The position numbers and the translations under genes are program-made. A model generated the notes under the pieces. It made no database searches and was not told the origin of the DNA. It saw only the letters and a list, made by a program, of their open reading frames with translations. Shown here in pieces: positions 17,442-28,713 of a stretch of DNA of 64,000 nt (positions are counted from its first letter, which is position 1; every line of letters starts with the position of its first letter). Source of the stretch: Paraburkholderia ginsengisoli NBRC 100965 (GTDB lineage Bacteria; Pseudomonadota; Gammaproteobacteria; Burkholderiales; Burkholderiaceae); the NCBI RefSeq assembly GCF_000739735.1, contig NZ_BBJF01000005.1, forward strand, positions 558,001 through 622,000, read 5' to 3'.

Positions 17442-17903
17442 ATGGTGACGTTCGACGACGGTATGGACGAGAACGACGACGTCGTGGTGTGGCGGCCTAT
17501 CCAGTATGCGATGGCCTCGCATCGTCGGGTGCTGGTGGTGGACGATTATCGGGAAGCAGCCGATGCACTGCAGATATTGCTCGACGCCGACGGCTTCGAG
17601 TGCCGTGCGTTGGAGGATCCGTTTGCCGTGTGCGACATGGCCCGCGACTGGCAGCCGTTCGCTGTCGTGCTGGACATCAAGATGCCGGGACTGGACGGCC
17701 TCGAATTGGCGCGTCGTCTGCGAGCGCATTCGGCGACCGCGCATATGCTGCTGATTGCCTGTACGGCGTTTGCTTCACGCGAGGACCGCGTGCGCGCCAA
17801 GGCTGCCGGTTTCGACGCGCACTGCGCGAAGCCGTTGACGCCCGAGCGTCTGTTGCGCGTGCTCGAATCGGCGGCGGCGTTGCATGTGGACGGACCGCCG
17901 TAA
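17442..17903 (+). CDS. Single-domain response regulator with N-terminal extension
   Basis: 153 residues. AAGGAG at 17433-17438 marks the start; ATG 17442 or GTG 17445 would serve, the latter with better spacing. The first 25 residues are acidic and unstructured, then a receiver domain with VVDD (32-35), phospho-site D78 in VVLDIKMPG, switch threonine in ACTAF and K130 in CAKPL. No output domain is present. This type resembles the detached receivers of hybrid kinases and may take phosphate from one of the hybrid kinases in the region. No kinase is adjacent, so the partner is unknown. Confidence 0.85.
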   Translation: MVTFDDGMDENDDVVVWRPIQYAMASHRRVLVVDDYREAADALQILLDADGFECRALEDPFAVCDMARDWQPFAVVLDIKMPGLDGLELARRLRAHSATAHMLLIACTAFASREDRVRAKAAGFDAHCAKPLTPERLLRVLESAAALHVDGPP

Positions 17904-17931
17904 GCATCGTGGTGCATGTTGAACGGCGGTT

Positions 17932-17954
17932 TTAATGCGCTGCATTAATGCGCT
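17932..17954. repeat. Tandem 10-base repeat TTAATGCGCT
   Basis: TTAATGCGCT occurs at 17932-17941 and again at 17945-17954, separated by GCA, just after the receiver gene. The join creates the palindrome GCATTAATGC (17942-17951). It is AT-richer than its surroundings and could be a protein-binding site; no function is established. Confidence 0.4.
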
Positions 17955-18157
17955 TCATGCCTGGTTGTCATTTCCGTTCCATCCGAAAATTCCGCTGTTT
18001 CTCTGCCTGGTTCCGCACTCCGTGCTTACGTACTTGCGTGGCAAGCATGCGGCCGGTCACACGTTTGAAACAAACCTGCGACCGGACGATTTATGAAGTC
18101 GCGAAGCGATAGTCACCGCTGGATACAGCGCAACCCGGCGGATCCACCACGTATCGC

Positions 18158-18562
18158 TTACTCGGGTGCGTACTTGAACTCCGGCAACGCTTCTAGCGAC
18201 TTTTTGGTGGCTTCCGGCAGGACGACGCGACGGTTGTTGATCTGCAAGTCGTTGAACGGTACGGCGACCAGGTGTTTGCCCATGCCGAGAAAGCCGCCCA
18301 CCGACAGAATCGCGTACGTGCCCCGGTCGCCGCCCGGCGAGACGATCAGATCGTCCAGCGTGCCGATCGTGTCCTTGTTCTTGTTGTAAACGTCGGCGCC
18401 GCTCAGCTTCGACGCGCGGTAACCACTCGCGAGCTGAACCACGTCCGTGCGTCTTTCCGTTATCGCCTGAGGCGCGCCCTGAGCATACGCATTGCCGTAC
18501 GACGCGAACGCCGTCAGCAGCAATGCGGTGGCGACAAGCGGCTTGATGTGCATTTTGCGCAT
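18158..18562 (-). CDS. Exported PRC-barrel domain protein
   Basis: 134 residues. The start is ATG 18562 because AGGGAGA lies 7 bases upstream; the open frame extends further but without a site. Signal peptide about 1-27 (cut after AYA). The PRC-barrel fold spans about 48-125 (YRASKLSGADVYNKNKDTIG, then GDRGTYAILSVGG and HLVAVPFNDL). PRC-barrel proteins bind RNA or partner proteins; exported versions are common stress-induced envelope proteins in Burkholderiales and have no fixed function. No operon partner is visible. Confidence 0.82.
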   Translation of the reverse strand: MRKMHIKPLVATALLLTAFASYGNAYAQGAPQAITERRTDVVQLASGYRASKLSGADVYNKNKDTIGTLDDLIVSPGGDRGTYAILSVGGFLGMGKHLVAVPFNDLQINNRRVVLPEATKKSLEALPEFKYAPE

Positions 18563-18915
18563 GATGTTCTCCCTGTTGTGTTCGGCAAAATTCGGCACGC
18601 TGACGCGGGACTCATTGCAACCGGGCAAGCCCACACCGGTCAGCTTTCAACCTGCAGGCTGCAATTGTTGTGCCGCGCTTAGGTCGCGGAGTTGACTGAG
18701 TCGCGCCGCGCGCCAGGCCATCGCCGGCGCCGCCGCAAACGCACGCCGGCTACCCTCGGGTCCAGAATTTGCTAAATCAGCGAGCTTGCTGTGCGACGCC
18801 GACATGCGCAAATTGCGGTGGAACCCGCACCGCCGACACGGATTTCTTGCATCGACTATTCACTGATTACACTCAAACACGCGCGCAAGCGCCTCTTGCT
18901 TCCACAGGAATTACT
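18563..18915. other. Divergent intergenic region, PRC-barrel / glgX
   Basis: About 350 bases between divergent genes. It must contain promoters for both, but no convincing -35/-10 pair, operator repeat or small gene could be picked out by eye. Confidence 0.4.
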
Positions 18916-21129
<2,214 letters not shown>

Positions 21130-21242
21130 CGAGTGGCGATGAAGCATCGAGCCCGGCCGCAAGCCGGCATCGAGCTTGAGCGGCAGCGCTAGCAGGCAGT
21201 TCACCAGGTATAGGGCTTGCTCGCTGGGCTATGACTGCGCGC

Positions 21243-21254
21243 GCGTTGCAACGC
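21243..21254. repeat. Palindrome GCGTTGCAACGC inside a GCGC-rich hairpin
   Basis: A 12-base perfect palindrome flanked on both sides by CG-alternating arms (roughly 21237-21264), lying between glgX and the DUF2934 gene and about 60 bases before the latter. It could fold strongly in RNA and act as a terminator stem for glgX, but no T-run follows. Confidence 0.3.
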
Positions 21255-21312
21255 GGCGCGCGCGTGTCACAGCCGATGTCGATCTTCGCAAGCTCTAACC
21301 AGGGGTGATCAA

Positions 21313-21507
21313 ATGGAACAGGAATCAACCGCTCAGGCATCCACCGCTCAGGACGAGCAGATTCGCACGCGCGCCTACTACCTGTGGGAGCAGGCCACGG
21401 ACCCCAAGGGCACGCCGGACGAGTATTGGGAGCAGGCGCGTGCGGAGATAGAGAAGGAAGCGCCGCCGGTCGAAAGCGGGCCGATTCCGGGAGGCCCTGC
21501 GCAATAA
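21313..21507 (+). CDS. Small DUF2934 protein
   Basis: 64 residues. AGGGG lies before ATG 21313. The core IRTRAYYLWEQA followed by GTPDEYWEQARAEIE is the DUF2934 signature, a short helical domain common in Burkholderia and rhizobia with no known activity. Acidic and soluble, with no signal peptide. It sits alone between glgX and the AI-2E family gene. Confidence 0.85.
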   Translation: MEQESTAQASTAQDEQIRTRAYYLWEQATDPKGTPDEYWEQARAEIEKEAPPVESGPIPGGPAQ

Positions 21508-21822
21508 GCAGGTAACTGCCCCGCGCTTTCGACGCGTAAAACACGCCTCGAACACGCGTAAAAACGCGGTGCGCGACGACAGTCGGATGAAAGCCGCACC
21601 GGTGCCGTGCGTTGCGTTTGTACCCACGTCATCGAACCGTCGGTGTCGAAGCAATCAGCAGCACGCCCTCGACGCAGCGTCGACGAAGTACCGCCGCGGA
21701 TGCAACGCCGATGCTCTCGCGACATGAAGGCCGCGATGCCATCGGCGTGTGCAGTCCGGACGATTCCGAGCGACTGTCGCGTCTGATCGGATGGAACCCA
21801 TGCAACCCCACAGAGCCGCGAA
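21508..21822. other. Intergenic, no gene recognised
   Basis: About 315 bases between the DUF2934 gene and the AI-2E family gene. Nothing distinctive was found: no hairpin with T-run, no repeated motif and no supported small frame. Confidence 0.45.
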
Positions 21823-23865
21823 ATGAAGGACATACCCGACCCGCGTGGCACGAGGCCCGCCACGCGCATTCAGGCGCCGCCGGCCGCATTCGGCATCGAC
21901 GGGCTGATTGCGCTCGGTGTCGGTGTCACGGTCGTGGCGTGTCTGTACTTTGCGAGCGCCGTGCTGATTCCGATCACGCTCGCCATCCTGCTCAGTTTTC
22001 TCGTCGCGCCGCTGGTCGATGCGCTGGCCCGATTGAAACTCGGTCACGTCGCGTCCGTGTTCGCGGCCGTGCTCATTTCGGTGTCCGTCATCGCGATGCT
22101 GGGCGCGCTGATCGCCACGCAACTCACCGATCTTGCCGCCGGCATGCCGCGCTATCAGGTGACTATCGAACACAAGATGGAGGCCGTGCACAGCGTGACG
22201 ATCGGCAAGCTGAACCGCATCGCGGGCGCGGCGGGCCAGGCGTTGCAGCGCGCCACCGTCGAGCCGTCACAGCCCGCCGACTCCGCCGCGTCTCACGGCA
22301 AGTCGGCTGCCGCCGGCGCGCATACGCAGGCCGCGGTGCCCGTCGAAGTGCGGGAACCGGTGCCCACGCCATTCGAACTCGCACGGCGCGTGCTGTCGCC
22401 GGCGATCAGTCCGCTCGAAACCGCGTTCATCGTTTTCGTCGTGATGGTCGTGATCCTGCTGCAACGCGACGATCTGCGCGACCGCGCGATTCGCCTGTTC
22501 GGCTCGCGCGACCTGCACCGCACGACTACGGTGATGGACGAAGCCGCGCGGCGTCTGAGCCGTTACTTCGTCTCGCAGCTCGGGCTGAACGCGGGCGTCG
22601 GTGTGGTGATCGGCGCGGGGCTGTTTCTGATCGGCGTGCCGAGTCCGATTCTGTGGGGCATCCTCGCCGCGTTGCTGCGGCTCGTGCCGTACGTCGGCAT
22701 CTGGATTTCGGCCACGCTCGCGACCGCGCTCGCCGCCGCCGTGAGTCCCGGCTGGGAGATGGCGATCTGGTCGCTCGCGTTGTTCGTCACCGTGGAGTTG
22801 CTGGTGGGGCAGGTGGTCGAGCCGCTGCTGTACGGACGCAGCACGGGACTGTCGCCGTTTTCGGTGGTGGTGGCCGCGATCTTCTGGAGCTGGATCTGGG
22901 GGCCGATAGGATTGATTCTGTCGACGCCGCTGACGCTGTGCCTGCTGGTACTCGGCCGTCATGTGAGGCGTCTGGAGTTTCTCGACGTATTGCTAGGCGA
23001 TCAGCCCGCGCTGACGCCGATCGAAAACTTCTACCAGCGCGCGTTGGCTGGCGACCCCGACGAAGCGATCGAGCAGGCCGAAGCGTTGCTGCGCGAACGC
23101 TCATTGTCGGCGTACTACGACGAGGTGGCGATCAAGGGTTTGCAACTCGCGGCGAACGACGTGATGCGCGGCAGCGTGACCGCGCCGCAACTCGCGCGCA
23201 TCGAGGCGACCACCAACGACCTGGTCGACGGGCTCGACGGCTACGAGGACCGCGCACCGGTTCCGCTTGCGGTGGAGGACGACTGGGGCGCCGTAGGGCC
23301 GATGGCGCCGGAGGATCAGACGCCGCCGCCCAGGCCAGCGAGCGCACGCGTACTCGTGCCGGTAGGCCCGATAGGCCCGCCGACCCGAACTGCCGCCGAC
23401 GTGATCGCTGACCCCGCTTCGGCATTTAACCCTGCAAATAGCCGCGTATTGTGCATTCCCGGACGCGGCCCGCTCGATCCGCTGGCGACGACGATCCTGT
23501 TGCAGTTGCTCGGCAAGCACGGCTTCGAGGCGCGCTCGTTGCCGCACGAAGCGGCGTCGCGCGCGGCGATCGATACCCTCGACGCGGACGACGTCGGGAT
23601 CGTCTGCATTTTCTATTTGCAGATCGACGGCATCCCGTCGCATTTGCGCTATCTGGTCAGGCGGCTTCGCGCGCGCCTGCCGAAGGTGTCGATCGTGGTC
23701 GGCTTATGGGCGCAGGAGGACACGGACAAGTGGAGCGCCGACCTGCAAAGCGCGATGGGCGCGGAGTGTTATGCGAGCTCTTTGCAGGAAGTGCTGGCGG
23801 CTTGCCGGCGCATCGATGCGGCGCACGTGGCGCAGGAGGAGACGGCGATGACGGTGGCCGGCTGA
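21823..23865 (+). CDS. AI-2E family (PerM-like) transporter with soluble C-terminal extension
   Basis: 680 residues, far longer than the usual 350-400. The membrane part has helices near 25-70 and 80-105, a long soluble loop with Pro/Ala-rich linker (about 150-185), then helices from about 195 to 375 including GVPSPILWGILAALLRLVPYVGIWIS and GQVVEPLLYG. After residue 385 comes a helical linker and a final domain (about 530-670) with alternating strands and helices (SRVLCIPGRGPLDPLAT, VGIVCIFYLQI, VSIVVGLWAQ) resembling a B12-binding or Rossmann-like fold. Members include exporters of autoinducer-2 and Na+/H+ antiporters. The substrate is unknown. The ribosome binding site before ATG 21823 is weak. 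Confidence 0.82.
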   Translation: MKDIPDPRGTRPATRIQAPPAAFGIDGLIALGVGVTVVACLYFASAVLIPITLAILLSFLVAPLVDALARLKLGHVASVFAAVLISVSVIAMLGALIATQLTDLAAGMPRYQVTIEHKMEAVHSVTIGKLNRIAGAAGQALQRATVEPSQPADSAASHGKSAAAGAHTQAAVPVEVREPVPTPFELARRVLSPAISPLETAFIVFVVMVVILLQRDDLRDRAIRLFGSRDLHRTTTVMDEAARRLSRYFVSQLGLNAGVGVVIGAGLFLIGVPSPILWGILAALLRLVPYVGIWISATLATALAAAVSPGWEMAIWSLALFVTVELLVGQVVEPLLYGRSTGLSPFSVVVAAIFWSWIWGPIGLILSTPLTLCLLVLGRHVRRLEFLDVLLGDQPALTPIENFYQRALAGDPDEAIEQAEALLRERSLSAYYDEVAIKGLQLAANDVMRGSVTAPQLARIEATTNDLVDGLDGYEDRAPVPLAVEDDWGAVGPMAPEDQTPPPRPASARVLVPVGPIGPPTRTAADVIADPASAFNPANSRVLCIPGRGPLDPLATTILLQLLGKHGFEARSLPHEAASRAAIDTLDADDVGIVCIFYLQIDGIPSHLRYLVRRLRARLPKVSIVVGLWAQEDTDKWSADLQSAMGAECYASSLQEVLAACRRIDAAHVAQEETAMTVAG

Positions 23866-23920
23866 AGCGCTGACGCACTGTCACGAAACGAACGGCTGAG
23901 CGCATCGGCCCGCGCAAAGA

Positions 23921-23943
23921 AAACCCGCCGGCAAGCCGGCGGG
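23921..23943 (-). terminator. Intrinsic terminator between convergent genes
   Basis: CCCGCCGGC (23924-23932) and GCCGGCGGG (23935-23943) form a near-continuous GC stem. On the minus strand it is followed by TTTTCTTT, making a standard terminator for the small gene ending at 24003. It may also stop transcripts from the AI-2E family gene, which ends at 23865 on the other strand. Confidence 0.7.
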
Positions 23944-24002
23944 CAATTCACACGTATTGTGTTAAACCCAACGTCAAACAGTCAAACCGTCAGGCCGATG
24001 GC

Positions 24003-24185
24003 TCAGTGACCGGCCGACTTCCCACCCTGCGATTTCTCTTTCGCGGCCGCGTCCTTGTCCGGCACGATCTTGGTGGTGCCGCCGGTGGAAGGCGGATCGC
24101 TGGCGGGAAAGCTGTCCTCGACTTCCTTGTCGATCTGCTTTTCGCTCTTGTCGGCGTTCGGGTGTTTTTCCTTATGTGTCGTCAT
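24003..24185 (-). CDS. Small conserved hydrophilic protein (Burkholderiales type)
   Basis: 60 residues, highly charged (17 Lys), with the motif EVEDSFPASDPPS at about 26-38 that recurs in small hypothetical proteins of Burkholderia and relatives. AAGGAG precedes ATG 24185. No signal peptide or membrane segment; predicted disordered. Function unknown. A terminator lies at 23921-23943 downstream, so it is probably monocistronic. Confidence 0.75.
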   Translation of the reverse strand: MTTHKEKHPNADKSEKQIDKEVEDSFPASDPPSTGGTTKIVPDKDAAAKEKSQGGKSAGH

Positions 24186-24252
24186 AGCGGCTTCTCCTTG
24201 AGGTAATCAAATCAAATTTAATTCAGCGCGCGCGAATGGCCGTTATCAAGCG

Positions 24253-25818
24253 CTATCGCGCAGCGCACGTTTCGTCGGCGAGCATCGCGAGCGCTTGCGC
24301 GTGCGATAGGCCCTGCGCCATCGCGTCGATCAAACGCGCGGTGTCCGCTTCCCGCTCGCAGGCGAGCACGGCGGCGACCATGCCGTCCTTCAGATACAAC
24401 GCGACGAATTGCTGACGCTCCAGTTCGCCATCGACGACGATCTCGTCCCACTCGTTCGCATGGCCGAGATATTCGAAGCGCTTGCCATAGTGATAGGTCC
24501 AGAAAAACGGCACGCCGTTATAGCGGTTGCGCGCGCCGCACATGTTTTGCGCGGCGATTCGCGCATGCTGTTGCGCGACGCGCCAATGCTCGACGCGCAA
24601 CGGCTCCTGATTCTCGTGTAATGGAAAGACCGCGATGTCACCCGCCGCGTAGAGCCCCGGCGCGGCCTGCATGCCCGCGTTGACGATCACGCCGCCGTCC
24701 TTCTGCAACGGCAAGCCTTCGACGAAACCGGTCGCCGGCGAAACGCCCGTGCCCAACAACACCACGTCGGCGGCGACATGCTCGCCGCTTTCGAGCATCA
24801 CCTGATGCACGTTGCCTTCTTCGCCTTCGAGCGACGCGACCTTCGCTTCAAGATGGAACACCACGCCATTGCTTTCGTGCAACGCGCGAAACATCGCGCC
24901 CGCGCGTTCGCCGAACTGCTTCGCGAATGGCACCTTGTCGGGCGAGATCACGGTCACCTGCGTGCCGTGCTTGCGCAACGCGGAGGCCGTCTCCAGCCCG
25001 ATGAAGCTGCTGCCGAGAATCGCCACCTGGGTTTCCGATGCATCGTCGCCGAGCGCGTCGATCAGCGCGGCGGCATCGTCGAGCGAGCGCAACACATGCA
25101 CGCCGCCGAGTTCGCAACCGGGAATATCGGGCAGCTTCGGCACACCGCCAGTCGCGAGCAACGCGGTGTCGTAGGTCAGCGGGTCACCGCTTTCGAAATG
25201 AATCGTTCGCGCCGGCACATCGAGCCGCGCGACCTTCGCGACGATCCGCTCGATGCCGTTCTGCTCCAGCCATTCCGGCGCGAGAAGCGGCGGCACGTCG
25301 GCGGGCGTCATCTCGAACGACGGCACGAACTTGCTCAGCGCAGTGCGATCGTAGGGCGCATGCGCTTCCTCGCCGATCAACGTGACGCGACCCGCGAAAC
25401 CGCATTCGCGCAGCGTCGCACAGGCGGCGGCACCGGCGGCGCCCGCGCCGATCACCACGTAATGCGGTTCGCGAGACTTCGCGCCGGTCACAGGTTGCGC
25501 GAGTTTTTGCGGCGTCACCATCACGGCGTCGCCGTCTACCGTGACCGGATAGCGGTCGAGCGCGAACAGCGCGGGTGGCTCCAGCAGATCGCCGGTGGCC
25601 GCGTCGAAGCTCGCCTTGTGCCACGGACAGATGATCCGGCCGTTGCAAAGCGCGCCTTCTTCGAGCGGGCCGCCCGCGTGCGGACAGTCGGCGGCATACG
25701 CGTGGACCGTCTCGCCGTCGCGCACCAGCAGGATTTTTTCGCCGTCCACCTCGACGCGCTCGGCGCGATCCGCTCGCAATTGCGATAGCTGGGCGACGCG
25801 GCGGGCAGTCGTAGGCAT
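24253..25818 (-). CDS. Rieske [2Fe-2S]-FAD-dependent oxidoreductase fusion (AIFM3-like)
   Basis: 521 residues from ATG 25818. N-terminal Rieske domain with ligands C45-H47 (CPHAGG) and C64-H67 (CPWHKASF), then a pyridine nucleotide-disulphide reductase: FAD motif VIGAGAAGAAACATL near 125, NAD motif ILGSSFIGLETASAL near 270 and FAD-binding YAAGDIAVFPL near 405, with a C-terminal reductase domain. The layout is that of AIFM3-like or ferredoxin reductase-like proteins, which pass electrons from NAD(P)H to an iron-sulphur centre. An upstream start at 25866 is possible, but residues before 25818 are not family-like. No oxygenase partner is adjacent; the electron acceptor is unknown. Confidence 0.88.
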   Translation of the reverse strand: MPTTARRVAQLSQLRADRAERVEVDGEKILLVRDGETVHAYAADCPHAGGPLEEGALCNGRIICPWHKASFDAATGDLLEPPALFALDRYPVTVDGDAVMVTPQKLAQPVTGAKSREPHYVVIGAGAAGAAACATLRECGFAGRVTLIGEEAHAPYDRTALSKFVPSFEMTPADVPPLLAPEWLEQNGIERIVAKVARLDVPARTIHFESGDPLTYDTALLATGGVPKLPDIPGCELGGVHVLRSLDDAAALIDALGDDASETQVAILGSSFIGLETASALRKHGTQVTVISPDKVPFAKQFGERAGAMFRALHESNGVVFHLEAKVASLEGEEGNVHQVMLESGEHVAADVVLLGTGVSPATGFVEGLPLQKDGGVIVNAGMQAAPGLYAAGDIAVFPLHENQEPLRVEHWRVAQQHARIAAQNMCGARNRYNGVPFFWTYHYGKRFEYLGHANEWDEIVVDGELERQQFVALYLKDGMVAAVLACEREADTARLIDAMAQGLSHAQALAMLADETCAAR

Positions 25819-26164
25819 GGTCGGTCTCGCGTGGAAAAAGTGAATTCGGCTTGCGTTGGTGTGCATTCAGGCAACGGTCACGGTGTCGACTTGCGAAGCG
25901 CGCAGGCTGCGCGCCCGCGCCGCAACATCCACGCTAACGCGTTGCGTATCAGTGCGTCAGCAATCCATGTGCCCGTCGTGTCGCTCGTGCAGCAACGGTG
26001 ATTGCGGACCAACTCGCTTTGGAGGAACGGCGGAAGTGCGGTAAATTCCGGACACAGGGAAATAGCGCTCGAACACATGCGCGACACATCGCGTGCAATC
26101 CGCGTGTAAGACGCGCATTAGCATTGCGTTTTTCAACCGTTTTCAATTTCATGGAGATCGTGCC
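25819..26164. other. Divergent intergenic region, oxidoreductase / hybrid kinase
   Basis: About 345 bases between divergent genes. No convincing promoter pair, repeat or extra gene was found. Confidence 0.4.
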
Positions 26165-28312
26165 GTGCAGCGTGCGGAACGTGTTGCAGTCGATTTCCCG
26201 ATGCCGTCGCGCAACTTCGCGGCGACCCGGCGCATGCTGCTGATCGTGCTGGCCGTATCGATCGCGTTTCCGTTGGCCTGCCTCGTGGGCTATGGCTATT
26301 TCGATTATCAGCGCCGTATCGCCGATTCGAACAACATGATCGACCGGCTCGCGCGCGTGACCGAAGAGCAGGCCGTCAAGGTGTTGGACCTCAACCAGCA
26401 GATGGCCTCGCGCATCGTCGAAATGCTCGGCAACGCGGACGATGCGCAAATCCGTTCGCGTGAAACCGAATTGCACGACCGCCTGCGCGAAATCGGCGGC
26501 GACTTTCCGCAGGTCTCGTCGATCTATCTGCTCGGCGCGAAGGGCGACCTGCTGGTGTCGAGCTTCGCGTATCCCGCGCCGGCGATGTCGATCGGGCAGC
26601 GTGAAGACTTCCTGTCCGCGAAGGCGATGCGACCGCAGCCGTATTTCTCGCTGCCGATGTTCGGGCCGCTGTCGAAGACCAACGTGTTCACCACGGCAAC
26701 CGGCCGTTCGGGCGCGGATGGACAGTTCCTCGGCGTGGTCACGGTGGCGCTGCGCAACCAGTACTTTTCGCGCTTCTACCGCGAACTCACCGAGGGCGAC
26801 CCGGCGCTCGTACTCGGCCTGTATCGTCAGGACGGCAGCGTGCTGGTGCGTTATCCGCCGTGGCCGGCGGGCGCGAAGCCGACTTCGCAGAGCGCCTTCA
26901 CCGCCGCGTTGCGCGACAAGCAACTGTTCGGGCACGTCCGTCTGAACTCGACGGTGGACGGCGTCGAGCGACTGCTCGCGTTTCGCCGGGTCGGCGATTA
27001 TCCGCTGTACGTGGTGAGCGCTTATGCGACCTCGGCGATCTTCGACGCATGGCGCCGTCATTTCCTGCTGATCGCCGCGCTGACGGCGGTGCCTTGCATC
27101 GCGATCTGGCTGCTGGTGTTCTACTCGCTGCGGCAACTCGCCGGCGAGCGTCGCGCGTGGGAACGCTGGCAAGGCGAAGTCGCGATGCGGCTCTCCGCCG
27201 AAGCATCGAGCCGGCAACTGCAACGCATGGGCGCGCTCGGCAATCTGGTCGCGAACGTCGCACACGACTTCAACAATCTGCTGATGGTGGTCGCCGCGAA
27301 TATGGAGCTCGCGCGCCTCAAGCGCTATAACAACCTCGAAAAGGAAGTGCTCGCGGTGGAGCGCGCGACCGCGTCCGCTGAATCGCTGACGCGGCGTCTG
27401 TTGAGCGTCGCGCGCAAGCAGCCGCTCAAACAGGAGCAGGTGGACCTCGCGCGCTGGCTGCCGGCGGCGGCGCCGCTGATCGATGCGGCGCTCGGCGACA
27501 ACGTCGAATTCGTGTTGAACATGGTCGATAACGTGTGGCCGGTGCTCGCCGATCCGACCGACCTCGAATTCGCCATCATGAACCTGGCCGTCAACGCGCG
27601 CGATGCGATGCCGCGCGGCGGCCGCTTCGTGATTCGCTGCCAGAACAATCGCCTTGTCGGCAGCGACACGTTGCTGCCCGATGGCGAATACGTGCTGATC
27701 TCGTGTACCGACGACGGCGAGGGCATGCCCGACGCGGTCGCGCGGCGCGCGTTCGAGCCGCTCTTTACGACCAAGCTGCGCGGCTCGGGCACTGGCCTCG
27801 GTCTCGCGCAGGTGCTGTCGATGTGCGAGCAGGCGGGCGGCACCGCGAAAATCGACAGCGTGCCGGGCAGCGGCACCACGGTGCGGCTGTATCTGCCACG
27901 ACACCGTGAGCGCAAGGCGACCGCGGCTGTCGAAGCGCAGCAGCAACCGGCACCGACGCCGGCCGGCGTCGTGCTGCTGGTGGAGGACAACGAGGACGTG
28001 GCGGCGGGCGTGACGGCGGTGCTGGAGACCTTCGGCTGCGAGGTGCGTCACGAACCGACCGCCGACCAGGCGCTCGACGTGCTGAGCGCAGGCGCGCGCT
28101 TCGAACTCGTGCTGTCCGACATCCAGATGCCCGGCAAGCTCAACGGCATCGACCTCGCGGAGAAGGTGCGCAGCGCGTGGCCGTCGCAGAAGATCGCGCT
28201 GATGACCGGCTACGCGGACGAACTCGAACGCGCGCGACGGCTCGGCGTGGCGATTCTCGCGAAGCCGTTCAATATCGACGAACTGCACGCGCTGGTGGCT
28301 TGCGAACCGTAA
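26165..28312 (+). CDS. Membrane hybrid histidine kinase with C-terminal receiver
   Basis: 715 residues if started at GTG 26165, which has GGAG 8 bases upstream; ATG 26201 is an alternative without a site. A helix at about 22-42 and a second at about 300-320 enclose a periplasmic sensor of some 255 residues resembling a Cache-type fold. The kinase core has H367 in VAHDFNNLLMVV (the NtrB/hybrid H-box), N box NLAVNARDAMP, DDGEGM and GSGTGLGLAQV. A receiver occupies about 600-715 with the acceptor aspartate in LSDIQMPG and a KPF lysine. The ligand is unknown. No separate regulator follows, so it may feed an unlinked Hpt or receiver such as the one at 17442. Confidence 0.87.
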   Translation: MQRAERVAVDFPMPSRNFAATRRMLLIVLAVSIAFPLACLVGYGYFDYQRRIADSNNMIDRLARVTEEQAVKVLDLNQQMASRIVEMLGNADDAQIRSRETELHDRLREIGGDFPQVSSIYLLGAKGDLLVSSFAYPAPAMSIGQREDFLSAKAMRPQPYFSLPMFGPLSKTNVFTTATGRSGADGQFLGVVTVALRNQYFSRFYRELTEGDPALVLGLYRQDGSVLVRYPPWPAGAKPTSQSAFTAALRDKQLFGHVRLNSTVDGVERLLAFRRVGDYPLYVVSAYATSAIFDAWRRHFLLIAALTAVPCIAIWLLVFYSLRQLAGERRAWERWQGEVAMRLSAEASSRQLQRMGALGNLVANVAHDFNNLLMVVAANMELARLKRYNNLEKEVLAVERATASAESLTRRLLSVARKQPLKQEQVDLARWLPAAAPLIDAALGDNVEFVLNMVDNVWPVLADPTDLEFAIMNLAVNARDAMPRGGRFVIRCQNNRLVGSDTLLPDGEYVLISCTDDGEGMPDAVARRAFEPLFTTKLRGSGTGLGLAQVLSMCEQAGGTAKIDSVPGSGTTVRLYLPRHRERKATAAVEAQQQPAPTPAGVVLLVEDNEDVAAGVTAVLETFGCEVRHEPTADQALDVLSAGARFELVLSDIQMPGKLNGIDLAEKVRSAWPSQKIALMTGYADELERARRLGVAILAKPFNIDELHALVACEP

Positions 28313-28383
28313 GCGCGGCGTGTTCGAAACGTTTCATGACTCGCGGCATAGCCCTTGCTGAAAAGAATCCGAGGCATGCGTAT

Positions 28384-28400
28384 CCGGCTGGACCAGCCGG
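28384..28400. promoter_or_regulatory. 17-base palindrome CCGGCTGG-A-CCAGCCGG
   Basis: Perfect 8-bp arms around one base, 38 bases before ATG 28438 and 72 bases after the hybrid kinase stop. The position suits an operator or an mRNA 5' hairpin for the small exported protein; the arms are too close for a strong hairpin loop, which favours a protein-binding site. The binding protein is unknown. Confidence 0.4.
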
Positions 28401-28437
28401 CGCGCGGCCCGCCTACTTTTCGGACAGGAGAACAGCC

Positions 28438-28713
28438 ATGAAGATCAAACACGCACTGCTCGTTTCGACGATGCTCGCCGCTTCCTCGCTCGCGATGGCC
28501 CAGGCCGGCGGCGGCGGTGGCGGCCCGGCGGGCAACGACCCGAGCGGCGGCACCACGCCCGGCTCGACGCGCGAAGGTGGCGACACCCAGGCGCCGACCG
28601 CGAAGGCCCATTCGAAGACGCATTCGATGAAGCACTCGAAGGCCACCAAGCCGGCGACCGATACCACCAATATGCCCGGCGCGAACGCCAGTAGCGACAC
28701 GAAGGGGCAGTAA
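28438..28713 (+). CDS. Small exported Gly/Lys/His-rich protein
   Basis: 91 residues with an AGGAGA ribosome binding site before ATG 28438. Signal peptide about 1-22 (cut after AMA). The mature part is low-complexity: a Gly run, then repeated KAHSKTHSMKHSKATK-like segment and a Thr/Ser/Asn-rich tail. Similar small basic periplasmic proteins are frequent in Burkholderia. No domain is recognisable, and the His/Lys repeats could bind metal or nucleic acid, which is a guess. Confidence 0.7.
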   Translation: MKIKHALLVSTMLAASSLAMAQAGGGGGGPAGNDPSGGTTPGSTREGGDTQAPTAKAHSKTHSMKHSKATKPATDTTNMPGANASSDTKGQ

